A DNA stretch of 36,020 nucleotides from NCBI GenBank assembly GCA_013289875.1, contig JABCZC010000044.1:1-36020 (forward strand). The letters are read 5' to 3'. Made by a program: the position numbers and the translations under genes. Positions 8,879 to 17,868 of the stretch are shown here, piece after piece. The first letter of the stretch is position 1. The number at the start of each line of letters is the position of its first letter. The notes under the pieces were generated by a model. It did no database searches and was not told the DNA's origin. It saw only the letters and a list, made by a program, of their open reading frames with translations. The stretch is from Acidobacteriota bacterium (GTDB lineage: Bacteria > Acidobacteriota > Terriglobia > Terriglobales > Acidobacteriaceae).

Positions 8879-9733
8879 TCAGAGATCAGGACGAGCGGCG
8901 AGGTAGGATTCCAGATCGCTCACTGGTCTTCCCAGAATTGTCGCAAGGGCAGGATCGATCGTTTCAAATTCACCTGCGGCGATGGCTTTGTAGGAGCCCA
9001 CCCAGGTGTCCACCTCCCATGCGGGCACCCCTAGTTTGCTGCGCCACTCCTTCGCGGCACCCACCGGTTCATCTTCGTAACGGAGCGTCCGGTGTTTGAG
9101 GGAACTGACCAACGCCGCTGTCTCACTCAGGCTGAGAGCCGAGGGGCCGGTCATTGGAAATGTGCCCAGAAGAGGCGTGTCGCTGGCAAGTAGCTTCGCA
9201 GCGGCTTCCGCAATTTCTTCTCGGCCAACCCATGACACCTTGCCTTGGCCGCCTGGCCCTTTCATCACGCCTTCATCGTTGAACATCTGCACTGCCAGCT
9301 CCGAATAAAAGCTGTCCTGCAGGATCGTATGCGGCACACCGGTTGCCTTCAGAAACTGCTCGCTTTCATAGTGATCGCGTGACATAGGAAAGCGAGAATC
9401 TGGTGAAGCTCCCAATGTTGAAAGATAAATCAGGTAATGGACGCCAGACCGTTGCGCAGCCTGGAATGCGTTGCGATGCAGTTTCGCTCGTTCGCCCGGC
9501 TCGGCGTATCCGGAGACGATGAACGCTGACGACACACCTGTGAATGCACGGTCGAGGGATTCGACATCCCCGTAATCGCCTGTGACCTTCTCTGCTTCTG
9601 GGAAATCGGAGAGCTTCTTCGGGTCGCGAACGAGTAAGCGAAACTCCTTCCCAAGCCGCTCAAGGTGCTTGGCGATAGCTGAGCCGATCTTTCCCGTGGC
9701 TCCTGTGACGAGAATCACGTCAGACGTTGGCAT
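8879..9733 (-). CDS. NmrA-like NAD(P)H-binding atypical short-chain reductase
   Basis: 284 residues from ATG 9733, which has AAAGGA 9 bases upstream; a longer in-frame start at 9775 adds 14 residues without a better signal. The Rossmann motif is VTGATGKIGSAIA (9-21), with R36 in LLVRDPKKL well placed to bind the NADP phosphate. The family includes NmrA-type redox sensors and QOR2-like quinone oxidoreductases (NAD(P)H-binding, DUF-type 'SDR a5'). It lacks the YxxxK catalytic pair of classical SDRs. Cytoplasmic. The exact substrate is unknown. It is divergent from the DUF8021 gene across 72 bases. Confidence 0.88.
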   Translation of the reverse strand: MPTSDVILVTGATGKIGSAIAKHLERLGKEFRLLVRDPKKLSDFPEAEKVTGDYGDVESLDRAFTGVSSAFIVSGYAEPGERAKLHRNAFQAAQRSGVHYLIYLSTLGASPDSRFPMSRDHYESEQFLKATGVPHTILQDSFYSELAVQMFNDEGVMKGPGGQGKVSWVGREEIAEAAAKLLASDTPLLGTFPMTGPSALSLSETAALVSSLKHRTLRYEDEPVGAAKEWRSKLGVPAWEVDTWVGSYKAIAAGEFETIDPALATILGRPVSDLESYLAARPDL

Positions 9734-9805
9734 GGAATGGTGTCCTTTTCCTGCGAAGATAGATGCAGGCGTCAATGTGTTCGGCGAGAAGAAAAGGGCG
9801 GATAA

Positions 9806-10678
9806 ATGACAGGCTTAAGTGCATTGATATGTTTCAGGCTGGGACTCGCGGCAATCATAGCATTGAGCCTCGGAGGGTCGACTGCCGCTGCAACCTGTGA
9901 CCGAGCCTGCCTTGTTCAGCAGGCCACTCAGTTCAACCGCAATATGCTTGCACACACCACAGGACAAATCCCGTTGAGCCCTGCTGCGAAAATTCGCGAG
10001 AATACTAAGGCCATCTCGCTTGATGCGAGCAAGTGGTCGACCGTCAAGCAAATCCGGTCTGAAGGCGTGTTCGCCGATCCTGTTCAAGGCAATGTGATCG
10101 AGCATATAGCAGCAGAAACGGACGCCGGGAAAATCGTCTATATCGGCACTCGGCTCAAAGTTGTGGATGGAAAGATCACGGAAGTTGAAATCAACTTCGA
10201 CGACCGGCCCGAGGTAAATGCAAAGAACCTCATCCCTTACGATCCGCTCTTTAATACCATCGCGCCAGAAGGCGAGCGTTCCACTCGTGACCAATTGGAG
10301 CGCATCATTACTTCATACTTCCAGGGCCTGACAGATCACAAGCCGATTGAAGCAGACTACGATCCCCGTTGCGACCGCTACCACAGTGGAAATCGGGTCA
10401 CGCACAACGCTCGAAACGGAGTTGAGAACAGCGGCGATGTGGGGTGCTACGAGAGCAACCTTGGTCCGAAACCCTGGGGACCCGCGACCGAAACGCCTAT
10501 TGCAGTGATCGATCCGGAACGTGGCATTGTGATCGGTTACTCGATCCTGTATTACGGCGATAGCGCACGCAGAATGCAGATCAACGAGGTTTTTAAAATC
10601 CTGGATGGCCGCATTCGGATGATCGACAACATCGGCCTCATGGAAGAAGGAATCACAACCTCGGGTTTTACTCACTAG
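9806..10678 (+). CDS. Secreted DUF8021-like protein of unknown function
   Basis: 290 residues. A signal peptide covers about 1-29 (hydrophobic GLAAIIALSLGG, then STAAA before the cleavage point). The mature part opens with CDRACL and has two more cysteines near RCDRY and GCYES, which may form disulphides. The pattern of an N-terminal CDRxCL block, a 'PLSPAAKIRENTKAI' block and an NTF2-like beta-sheet with LKVVDGKITEVE matches DUF8021 as I remember it. The C-terminal SILYYGDSARR and 'EVFKILDGRIRMID' also look NTF2-like. The function is not known. ATG 9806 follows AAGGG at workable spacing. Confidence 0.75.
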   Translation: MTGLSALICFRLGLAAIIALSLGGSTAAATCDRACLVQQATQFNRNMLAHTTGQIPLSPAAKIRENTKAISLDASKWSTVKQIRSEGVFADPVQGNVIEHIAAETDAGKIVYIGTRLKVVDGKITEVEINFDDRPEVNAKNLIPYDPLFNTIAPEGERSTRDQLERIITSYFQGLTDHKPIEADYDPRCDRYHSGNRVTHNARNGVENSGDVGCYESNLGPKPWGPATETPIAVIDPERGIVIGYSILYYGDSARRMQINEVFKILDGRIRMIDNIGLMEEGITTSGFTH

Positions 10679-10802
10679 TAACCGGCTTTTGGGAAAGCTG
10701 ACCCGAGCCGCCTGAAAAGTCACATTTTCGGGAACTTCGTCGACTCAAACGGAATTCGCCACGATATCTCTATCTTTCTGGAGGCAACTAAGGGCACCTG
10801 CC

Positions 10803-11153
10803 TCAAAACTCGACCCGCACCCCATCCAGCGATGGCAGGTACACCGGGCGAATCTCCATTCGCAACCGACCCGCCTTGACTCCCGGATCCTCATTCGCCA
10901 CTTCCAGAGCCTCTTGCGCGCTTGCTGCCTCAATTACGCTGATGCCAACCAGATCGTCGCCTTCCCCCAACACTGGACCGGCGACCAGAAACCTTCTTGA
11001 CTCCATCTGCCGTCGCAGAAAAGCCAGATGCTGCGGCATCAACTCCGTCGAGCCTTCGGTCTCATTCCATTTCTCGCCCTTCTTCAGCAGGCAGAGAAAG
11101 TAACCCTTCAAGTTGCGCGGAACATCTTTTAGGCGTGGTGGCTGTGCTGGCAT
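10803..11153 (-). CDS. YciI-like (YCII-related domain) protein
   Basis: 116 residues. The ferredoxin-like YCII domain is seen as YFLCLLKKG, then QHLAFLRRQMESRRFLVAGPVLGEG (broken up here: QHLAFLRRQ at 41-49 and LVAGPVLGEG at 56-65), VIEAASAQEALEVANEDP and IRPVY. His42 and Asp89 sit where the family keeps its His-Asp pair. YciI relatives are small cytoplasmic enzymes or folds, a few of which have dehydrochlorinase-like activity; the substrate here is unknown. GGAG six bases before ATG 11153 supports the start. It is divergent from the PstS-like gene. Confidence 0.85.
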   Translation of the reverse strand: MPAQPPRLKDVPRNLKGYFLCLLKKGEKWNETEGSTELMPQHLAFLRRQMESRRFLVAGPVLGEGDDLVGISVIEAASAQEALEVANEDPGVKAGRLRMEIRPVYLPSLDGVRVEF

Positions 11154-11249
11154 CGGTACTCCAAATCCGTAATCCGGGGGCGGTTGCTTTCGTTCGCGAC
11201 AGCCGTAGAATTATTTTCATACAAATCGCGTTAATCCTGTTGCAGTCTA

Positions 11250-12752
11250 ATGAATGCCATGAGTTCGCTCCTCTCTGCCGTCTGTAATCTCCTTCAATTG
11301 TTTCGTCGTAATATGCGGGGCCTTATGCCATGCGCATGGATCGTGCTTGGTTTGCTTCCGCTATTCTTTGCCCATCACGCAGCTGGCCAGAGCCTCAGCG
11401 GCATTCACGGTATCCGGGTCGAGTTCTCCGCCGACAGCAGCCGCATCGAGCCAATACTGGCCAGAATCGACGAACAGCTCAACAAGAGTCATCTTCAAGT
11501 TGTTAAGAATGCGGCGTCGGCCGACGCTATCCTGCGCCTGACGACCCACGTCTGGCCCACAGGGACTGTCTCGGCAAGTACACGCTCCAGCGGCACCCGC
11601 GCCACCAACTATGAGGGCTATCTCTCCGCCGAACTCACTGGAAAAGATAACCAGACACTGTGGTCCTACCTGGTGACGCCGAACCGCCTGCGCACGGAAA
11701 GTTTCACCGACGATCTTGCGGATCAGCTCGTTTCCCGCTTGCTTGCCGCAATCCGGGGCGGTATCTCCTACCCTGCCGCTCGTTCTGCTGCCGTATCGGG
11801 TGTACATGCTGTCTTGCATGCCGCCGGCGCAACCCTTCCCGCGCCGCTCTATCTCAAGTGGTTTGAGATTTTCGCGCAGGACCAGCCGGGCGTGACCATA
11901 ACGTATGACGCCACCGGTTCGGAGGCGGGCATTGAGCAGCTCCAGGCAGGCAAAGTAGATTTCGCAGCATCGGACATGCCACTCACGAAGGATTCGCCGT
12001 CATCCACCGGCCGGATTCTACATTTTCCTACCGTACTTGGCGGAGTCGTCCCCATCTACAACCTTCCCGCGCTTGATCGCCCATTGAACCTGACTCCACA
12101 AGTGCTTGCGGGCATCTATTCGGGAGCCATCCGCCGCTGGAACGATCCTCTCATTCGCCAGTCGAACCACGGCGTCCGCCTACCCGATGCGGAAATCGTC
12201 GTCGCGCATCGTTCCGACGGAAGCGGCACGACCTATGTCTGGACAAGCTATCTTTCTCTCGCGAGTCCGGAATGGAAATCAAAGTACGGATCGGGTCCGC
12301 GAGTCAACTGGCCGGTTGGAACGGGCGCAGCCGCCAATGACGGCGTTGCCCAGCTTGTAAGCAATACTCCATATGCCATCGGTTACGTCGAGCTTATTTA
12401 CGCCATTTACCATCAGCTGAACTTCGCGGCCGTCCGCAATCCCGCTGGGCAATATATCAAGGCGGATCTCGCCAGTATCACTGCTGCCGCAGTGGATACC
12501 GGCGCGTCGCAGGACGGCGATTTTCGTTTTTCGATCCTCAATGCGCCGGGAAAATACGCCTATCCCATCAGCACCTTCACCTGGCTTCTCGTGTCCGCGC
12601 AGCAAAGCTCTTCTCAAAAGCAGGCCGCTATCGCTGCGTTTCTCCACTGGATGCTCACCACAGGCCAGAAACAGTGCGAGTCGCTGGGCTATGCTCCTCT
12701 GCCACGCACGATCGTCGCCCGCGAGCTCGATGCTTTGAGTCAGCTCAAATGA
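11250..12752 (+). CDS. PstS-like phosphate-binding protein with an extra N-terminal domain
   Basis: 500 residues, exported. A hydrophobic signal segment lies at about 27-46 (CAWIVLGLLPLFFAHHAAG). Residues 50-170 form an additional beta-rich domain (RVEFSADSSRIEPILARID, then NYEGYLSAELTGKDN and ADQLVSRLLAAI), similar in feel to LptE/CsgG-type lipoprotein domains, which ordinary PstS lacks. From about 185 the PstS fold is clear: AAGATLPAPLYLKW, YDATGSEAGIEQLQ (222-227 is the first phosphate loop), SDMPL (241-245), IYSGAIRRWND (289-299) and RSDGSGTTYVW (321-331). No pstCAB genes adjoin it. Met22 (11313) or Met26 would give a more conventional signal peptide, so the true start is uncertain. Confidence 0.85.
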   Translation: MNAMSSLLSAVCNLLQLFRRNMRGLMPCAWIVLGLLPLFFAHHAAGQSLSGIHGIRVEFSADSSRIEPILARIDEQLNKSHLQVVKNAASADAILRLTTHVWPTGTVSASTRSSGTRATNYEGYLSAELTGKDNQTLWSYLVTPNRLRTESFTDDLADQLVSRLLAAIRGGISYPAARSAAVSGVHAVLHAAGATLPAPLYLKWFEIFAQDQPGVTITYDATGSEAGIEQLQAGKVDFAASDMPLTKDSPSSTGRILHFPTVLGGVVPIYNLPALDRPLNLTPQVLAGIYSGAIRRWNDPLIRQSNHGVRLPDAEIVVAHRSDGSGTTYVWTSYLSLASPEWKSKYGSGPRVNWPVGTGAAANDGVAQLVSNTPYAIGYVELIYAIYHQLNFAAVRNPAGQYIKADLASITAAAVDTGASQDGDFRFSILNAPGKYAYPISTFTWLLVSAQQSSSQKQAAIAAFLHWMLTTGQKQCESLGYAPLPRTIVARELDALSQLK

Positions 12753-12806
12753 GTTGATCCAACCTTTTCGCACCGTCTTTCCCGCGCATCGTGTAAAACT
12801 TTGGTT

Positions 12807-13880
12807 GTGCCCGCAGACGCCAGAATCGCCGAGTTTATCGAGAAAGCGCTGGCTGCCGGCATCCCGCACGAATCGCTTGTGGGAGTGCTCACCGCCCGCG
12901 GCTGGCCCGAAAAGGAAGTCTACGACGCGCTCGCCGACCATTATCAGCGTCTGACAGGAGTCGAGATCCCGCGCCGGTCCAGCGCGGGAGCCTCCGCCAA
13001 GGACGCCTTCTTCTACCTGCTCATCTTTTCCACCCTTGCTACATGGACAATCGGCCTTGGGAGTCTCGCCTTTGCCCTGATCGATCGCGGGCTGGCTGAC
13101 CCGTTGTTCATCCAGCAGACCCTCGATACGTACATCATCACCTCGTCTTTGGCAGCCGTCATCGTTGCCTTTCCGCTCTATCTGCTTATCTCGCGGATCG
13201 TTCTTAGAGAGGCTGCGGCGCACCCGGAAAAGCTGGATTCCTCGATCCGAAAATGGCTCACGTACATGGCCCTGGTCATCGCTGCATGTGTTTTCATGGG
13301 TGACCTGATCACGGCGCTCGCCTATCTGCTGCGCGGCGAGCTGACTTCGCGCTTTCTCGCCAAGGCTTTTGTGGTGCTGGTGCTTTCCGGCGGCGTGTTT
13401 TTCTACTACTTTGGCGGCCTACGCAAGACCGATGCCGGCGCCGCCTGGCCGAATCGCGACAGGCTTATGGCCGGATTAAGCGCCGCTGTTGTGGTGCTGA
13501 GCGTCATACTTGGCTTTTTTAATTTGGGGGCCCCCAGTTCGCAGCGTGAATTGCGGGCGGACGCCCAGCGCGTCCAGCAGCTCTACCAACTCAGCACAGA
13601 GGTCCACAACTACTGGTCTTCGCATCCATCGCAACTGCCGCCGGGAATTGATCAGCTTCCCAATGGCGCAATCGGGGATCCCGTCACCAATGCGCCTTAT
13701 GAATACCACGTCAAGCAGGGAAGCCAGTATGAGCTCTGCGCGAACTTTACGCGGAGAAGCGACCGCCGGAGGCAAGCTTCCATCCCTGATGCATGGATCC
13801 ATCCCGTGGGACGTCATTGCTTTCAGCTCGACGCGACAGAGATAGCGCAATTCCCCCAGCAGTACTTCGGGCCCTACTAA
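12807..13880 (+). CDS. DUF5671-type membrane protein with C-terminal soluble domain
   Basis: 357 residues from GTG 12807 (a TTG six bases earlier is also possible; neither has a good ribosome site). An N-terminal helical segment (ARIAEFIEKALAAGIPHESLV, then LTARGWPEKEVYDAL) of about 45 residues resembles a UBA-like fold. Five or so transmembrane helices follow (about 70-250, including FFYYFGGLR), which is the DUF5671 pattern. After a last helix near 220-240, a periplasmic-looking tail (about 245-357) contains 'ELRADAQRVQQLYQLS' and 'DPVTNAPYEYH'. The function is unknown. The stop overlaps the convergent DUF4252 gene by four bases. Confidence 0.8.
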   Translation: MPADARIAEFIEKALAAGIPHESLVGVLTARGWPEKEVYDALADHYQRLTGVEIPRRSSAGASAKDAFFYLLIFSTLATWTIGLGSLAFALIDRGLADPLFIQQTLDTYIITSSLAAVIVAFPLYLLISRIVLREAAAHPEKLDSSIRKWLTYMALVIAACVFMGDLITALAYLLRGELTSRFLAKAFVVLVLSGGVFFYYFGGLRKTDAGAAWPNRDRLMAGLSAAVVVLSVILGFFNLGAPSSQRELRADAQRVQQLYQLSTEVHNYWSSHPSQLPPGIDQLPNGAIGDPVTNAPYEYHVKQGSQYELCANFTRRSDRRRQASIPDAWIHPVGRHCFQLDATEIAQFPQQYFGPY

Positions 13881-14482
13881 TTCTTCTGCTCGACCAAGTC
13901 GTCGCCCGAAAATTTTGGGATGCCGAACTTCCCGCGCAGATGCAGCAGATCGAGCGGGCTGAGAGTGCCGTTGATCGCCACCAGGTTCAGATTGGTCTGA
14001 TTGGCGACCAGCAGCACCATGCCTTCGACGTTGCCATGCTGAAACCGAATCCAAACATCGGTCCGAGACTGGCTCGGCGTCGCCACATAGGACTTTGACG
14101 TGACCATGTGCTTCCACCCACGATCGTTATACTGTGCCCGCACCGCATCCAGCGCACGCGGCTCGTACAGTCCCGGAGCAGAGAATTTGTAGCTATGCAC
14201 CGAGATTCCCCGCAGGTTCGCCACGATCTGGCGTGAGTCGTCGTCTCCGACAAAGTTGTTCGCCATCTCCAGCATCGACTTGTCGAAGGTAAAGTCGGTA
14301 TGAAAACTGGCCCGGTGTCCCAATGCGTCCATGCCCGTCGGAATCCAGCTGTCATCCGGATAGGATTGCGGGTTGGCATAGGTCGGCTGGGCCGAATGAG
14401 ACTGTTGGGCCTGCACAAGGAGCGGGGTCACGGCCAGGAGTGCGAGAAAAGCGAAACTTGGAAGTCGGTGCGAGCGGGGCAT
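13877..14482 (-). CDS. Secreted DUF4252-like protein
   Basis: 201 residues with a clear signal peptide (about 1-25, LPSFAFLALLAVTPLLVQAQ). The mature part has the DUF4252 layout: LEMANNF, an 'ISVHSYKF' strand, a helix LDAVRAQYNDRGWKHMV, the strand 'DVWIRFQHGNVEGMVLLVA' and NLVAINGTLSPLDLLHL. Such proteins often sit beside ECF sigma/zinc-finger anti-sigma genes; none is present here. The function is unknown. It is divergent from the AlaX gene across 158 bases. Confidence 0.78.
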   Translation of the reverse strand: MPRSHRLPSFAFLALLAVTPLLVQAQQSHSAQPTYANPQSYPDDSWIPTGMDALGHRASFHTDFTFDKSMLEMANNFVGDDDSRQIVANLRGISVHSYKFSAPGLYEPRALDAVRAQYNDRGWKHMVTSKSYVATPSQSRTDVWIRFQHGNVEGMVLLVANQTNLNLVAINGTLSPLDLLHLRGKFGIPKFSGDDLVEQKN

Positions 14483-14640
14483 AGGGGACCTACAATCCTT
14501 ATAGACCTAAACGCGCCCGCCGGGGAAAAGTTACCCTGGATGGAAGAATTTCTTCCCGGTTGGAGCGCGAAAATAGGGTTTCGCATTACAGTTAAAGCCT
14601 GGAACAACCTTTCTGCAAGCACTGCCTCTTTAAGATCGAT

Positions 14641-15918
14641 ATGACTGACCGCCTTTATTACGACGACGCCTTCCTCAAGAGCTTTTCCGCGCAGGTCGTG
14701 GATATTCGCGAAGCCTCTCGGGCCGACGGCGTCTCTATCTGGCAGATAGCGCTCGATCGAAGCGCGTTTTACCCCGCCAGTGGCGGCCAGCCGCACGACA
14801 CCGGCCTCCTCACCGCCACCTCGCGCAACGGAGCCACCCTCGAAGTACCTATCGAAAGCGTGGAGGAGGACGACCAGGGAGAAGTCTGGCACTTTACCCG
14901 CAAGCCTCTGCTCGCCGGCACCGCCGTTCAGGGAGCGATCGATTGGCCCCGCCGCCTCGACCACATCCAGCAGCACTCCGGCCAGCATCTACTCTCTGCA
15001 GTCTTCGCCCGCGAACTCGACGCGCAAACGGTTTCGTTCCACCTCGGCGAAACGGCCTCTACGATTGACCTCGCCACCAGTCTCATCGCTCACCATAGCC
15101 TTGAACGTGTCGAGCGGATCGCCAATGAGATCATCGCCGAGGACCGTGCTGTCACCGTTCGCACGGTCGACCGCCGCGCGGCCGAAGCGCTGCTTGCCGA
15201 AGGACGCCTGCGCAAACTCCCCGAACGTGACGGAAGCATTCGCCTCATTGAAATTGCGGATTACGACCTGAACGCCTGTGGAGGAACCCACGTCCGCTCC
15301 ACCGGCCAGATTGGCGGCCTCCTCATTCGCTCGGTCGAGCGAATAAGCCGCGGTACCCGTGTCGAATTCGTCTGTGGCCTGCGCTCGGTCGCGTTGGCCC
15401 GGCGTGACTTCGTGCTGCTCCACGGCGCCGCCGCCACACTCTCGATTAGCCCCGCCGACATCCCGGCAGCTATCGAACGGCTCCGGGCTGAGGGAAAGTC
15501 CTCAGCCAAAGCATGTCAGAAACTGCGCGAAGACCTGGCGACTTACCACGCCATCCGCCTCGCCGTCGAAGAAATGATCCAGGACAATCTCCGTCTCGTG
15601 CGCCGCGTCTTTACCCACCACGACCGCGAATACGTCCGCATATTGGCCTCCAGGCTGACAGCGACCGTTCCGAGAACGATCGCGCTCTTCATTTCCGCCG
15701 AAACCGACCCCGCAAGAATCTTTCTCGCACGCAGTCAGGATATGAAGCTCCATTGCGGCGAGGTCCTTCGCGAAGCTCTCGCCGCCTACGGACTACGCGG
15801 CGGCGGCTCATCCGACCTCGCCCAGGGCGACCTCACAAAGGAGCAAGCGGAAGAGTTAAGCGTTAGGCTTGCCACCGATTTGCGTACTCAGCTCGCTCGT
15901 CCTCGACCCGCCGAGTAG
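14641..15918 (+). CDS. AlaX-type alanyl-tRNA editing protein, long form with DHHA1-like tail
   Basis: 425 residues. It is a stand-alone relative of the AlaRS editing domain that hydrolyses Ser- or Gly-mischarged tRNA-Ala. Zinc ligands are H112 and H116 in HSGQH, and C213 and H217 in CGGTH. The N-terminal beta-barrel (FYPASGGQPHDTG) matches the AlaRS insertion domain. Residues about 270-420 form a DHHA1-like region ending with RGGGSSDLAQGD (386-397). No aminoacylation domain is present. The true ATG is 14641, with no clear Shine-Dalgarno. A tRNA-Ala gene also lies in this window at 21144. The MocR regulator gene follows on the same strand after 161 bases. Confidence 0.92.
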   Translation: MTDRLYYDDAFLKSFSAQVVDIREASRADGVSIWQIALDRSAFYPASGGQPHDTGLLTATSRNGATLEVPIESVEEDDQGEVWHFTRKPLLAGTAVQGAIDWPRRLDHIQQHSGQHLLSAVFARELDAQTVSFHLGETASTIDLATSLIAHHSLERVERIANEIIAEDRAVTVRTVDRRAAEALLAEGRLRKLPERDGSIRLIEIADYDLNACGGTHVRSTGQIGGLLIRSVERISRGTRVEFVCGLRSVALARRDFVLLHGAAATLSISPADIPAAIERLRAEGKSSAKACQKLREDLATYHAIRLAVEEMIQDNLRLVRRVFTHHDREYVRILASRLTATVPRTIALFISAETDPARIFLARSQDMKLHCGEVLREALAAYGLRGGGSSDLAQGDLTKEQAEELSVRLATDLRTQLARPRPAE

Positions 15919-15955
15919 CGCCGCCGGTCGTGCCAGGTTATACGCATTCAAACGG

Positions 15956-16034
15956 AAGTGGTCCTATCACCGCATGCTAGGCGGATCGCCCGCTGATGAG
16001 AACCCGAATGCGGTCTACTCGAATGTGGTCTATA
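15956..16034 (+). promoter_or_regulatory. Tandem GTGGTCTA-like direct repeats upstream of the MocR gene
   Basis: Two abutting 15-base repeats, CGAATGCGGTCTACT (16005-16019) and CGAATGTGGTCTATA (16020-16034), match at 12 of 15 positions. A third looser element, AAGTGGTCCTAT, lies at 15956-15967. MocR-family regulators bind direct repeats, and the core GTGGTCTA matches the AAAGTGGWCTA motif I recall for PdxR-type MocR regulators. The probable role is autoregulation of the gene at 16080. Binding is inferred. Confidence 0.5.
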
Positions 16035-16079
16035 AGGGGGACTAAACGCCTCGCCCATTCAAACCACTATGATGGGGAA

Positions 16080-17567
16080 ATGGCCAAGCGTTCCAGCGCC
16101 TTTACTCCTGTGATCACGTTGGACCGCGGCAGCGCGCAGCCGCTTCACTCGCAGATCTGCCGGGCGCTCCGGGATGCAATCGCCCGCGGGGATCTTCGCG
16201 CGGGCCAGCGGGTGCCATCTTCACGCGCCATGAGCGCCGAACTGAACGTTTCACGCATCCCCATCCTCAACGCCTACGCGCAACTTGAGGCGGAAGGCTA
16301 CTTCCAAACGCGCAAAGGTGCGGGAACATTCGTCAGCAGCGCGCTTCCTGAATACCTCACCCAGCGCAGGGGGCCGGTCACGGTCAGATCCCCAAAGGCC
16401 ACCGGTCCGCGGCCTGTTGCGCGCCGGGCTCTGCTGTCGCCCATAGAACCCGCGTCACCCTGGCATGACAGCCTGGGGGCATTCGGTGTGCATCAACCGG
16501 CATTCGATGAGTTCCCCTTCGCCATCTGGTCGCGGCTGGTCACCCATCACTCGAAGAACCCCAACGCCCGCGCCATTCACTGCATTGACCCTTTGGGAAG
16601 CAGGCGCTTTCGCGAAGCGATCTGCGATTATCTGCGCACCGCGCGCGCTGTGCGAGCCGAGCCCGAACAGATCATGATCGTTTCCGGTTCGCAGCAGGCT
16701 CTTCACATTGCTGTCAGCGTGCTGCTTGATCCCGGCGACTCCGTATGGATGGAGGAACCGGGCTACCGCCTGGCGCGAAACGTTCTTGCCGCCGCAGGAT
16801 GCCGCGTAATCCCGGTACCCGTGGATAACGAGGGCCTGAATGTCGCGGCCGGCATAAAACAATGCGCTGACGCCCGAGTTGCTTGTGTGACCCCGTCCCA
16901 CCAATATCCCCTGGGCAGCACGATGAGCGCCGCCCGCCGCCTGCAACTGCTGAATTGGGCGCAGCTACACGGCGCGTGGATCATCGAGGACGACTACGAC
17001 AGCGAATACCGCTTCGAAAGTACGCCCATATCTTCACTGCAAGGCCTGGACAGTAACTCGCGCGTGATCTACATCGGAACCTTCAGCAAGGTTCTCTTTG
17101 CGTCCCTGCGCATGGGATACATGGTCATTCCTCCGGACCTGGTGGAGCGTTTCATCGCGGTGCGCTATACGATGGACATCTTTCCGCCGTACCTCTATCA
17201 GGAGGTCATAGCTGACTTCATGCGGGAAGGCTACTTTGCCCGACACATCCGCCGCATGCGCCTGCTCTACAGCGCCCGGCGCAAGGGACTCGTCGAGCAG
17301 CTCAAAAACAGCTTCGGCAACACCTTTGAGATCCACGGCGCCGAAGCCGGCATGCACCTCACTGCGGCCTTTCGGGCCGACCGCGATGACGTAGCGATCG
17401 CCGGGCAAGCGGCAGAGCAGGGCCTATGGCTCTGGCCGCTGTCCAAGAGCTACGTGACCAGGAACGTTCGCAAGGGCTTCGTACTCGGGTATGGGAACGT
17501 GTCAATCCAGGTGATGCCTGCGGCAGTTGAAAAGCTGCGCTCCGCGATCACGCGCGTCTCAAGTTGA
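16080..17567 (+). CDS. MocR-type (PdxR-like) PLP-dependent transcriptional regulator
   Basis: 495 residues: an N-terminal GntR winged helix (about 18-85, PLHSQICRALRDAIARG then VPSSRAMSAELNVSR) joined by a linker to a fold-type I aminotransferase domain (about 130-490). PLP site: IIEDDYDSEYR (301-311), with the ring-stacking/charge residues D304-D305 and Y306, and the Schiff-base lysine K337 in GTFSK. Members sense PLP or an amino-acid/PLP adduct; PdxR members control vitamin B6 synthesis and others control amino-acid use. No pdxST genes lie nearby, so the target is not shown. I chose ATG 16080; an upstream in-frame start at 15996 would overlap the repeats and adds no domain. Confidence 0.93.
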   Translation: MAKRSSAFTPVITLDRGSAQPLHSQICRALRDAIARGDLRAGQRVPSSRAMSAELNVSRIPILNAYAQLEAEGYFQTRKGAGTFVSSALPEYLTQRRGPVTVRSPKATGPRPVARRALLSPIEPASPWHDSLGAFGVHQPAFDEFPFAIWSRLVTHHSKNPNARAIHCIDPLGSRRFREAICDYLRTARAVRAEPEQIMIVSGSQQALHIAVSVLLDPGDSVWMEEPGYRLARNVLAAAGCRVIPVPVDNEGLNVAAGIKQCADARVACVTPSHQYPLGSTMSAARRLQLLNWAQLHGAWIIEDDYDSEYRFESTPISSLQGLDSNSRVIYIGTFSKVLFASLRMGYMVIPPDLVERFIAVRYTMDIFPPYLYQEVIADFMREGYFARHIRRMRLLYSARRKGLVEQLKNSFGNTFEIHGAEAGMHLTAAFRADRDDVAIAGQAAEQGLWLWPLSKSYVTRNVRKGFVLGYGNVSIQVMPAAVEKLRSAITRVSS

Positions 17568-17868
17568 TTTGGATCAGGTCGATAGCGCCTATACCGCCCA
17601 GTCTCGGGCGCCTGCTTGCGGGCCACCAATCTCAAGATGGGATTGAGTTCTTCATTTTCCTATGTCTGTTCCCAGCTGCGAGCGATGTAGGTCGATCTCG
17701 GTCATCGGTTGTCGGATCGCGCTTAGTCCCAACGTGATGGAGTGTCGGCGTCGACAGCACCGCTTTCAGAGAAGAGAGGGCAATGGCGAACACGATGGAG
17801 AGTTAAAACGCATTGCCTCAAACATTTGTTTTGTAAATCCGCTCAGGGCTTTCTATATTTGGAGCGCG
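17568..17868. other. Gap upstream of the DUF4062 gene
   Basis: About 300 bases with no recognisable gene. The frame of the DUF4062 gene stays open back to an ATG at 17662, but the added 69 residues are Cys/Arg-rich and unlike a domain. A possible promoter near the 3' end is listed separately. Confidence 0.4.
17831..17859 (+). promoter_or_regulatory. Possible promoter of the DUF4062 gene
   Basis: TTGTAA (17831-17836) and TATATT (17854-17859) are 17 bases apart. The predicted start of transcription near 17866 would leave almost no leader before ATG 17869, yet GGAG (17861-17864) is also visible, so one of the two signals is probably misread. Confidence 0.3.

Noticed and set aside
12279..13223. 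Minus-strand open frame of 314 codons across the PstS-like and DUF5671 genes
   Set aside because: It spans the junction of two well-supported genes on the other strand and shows no domain.
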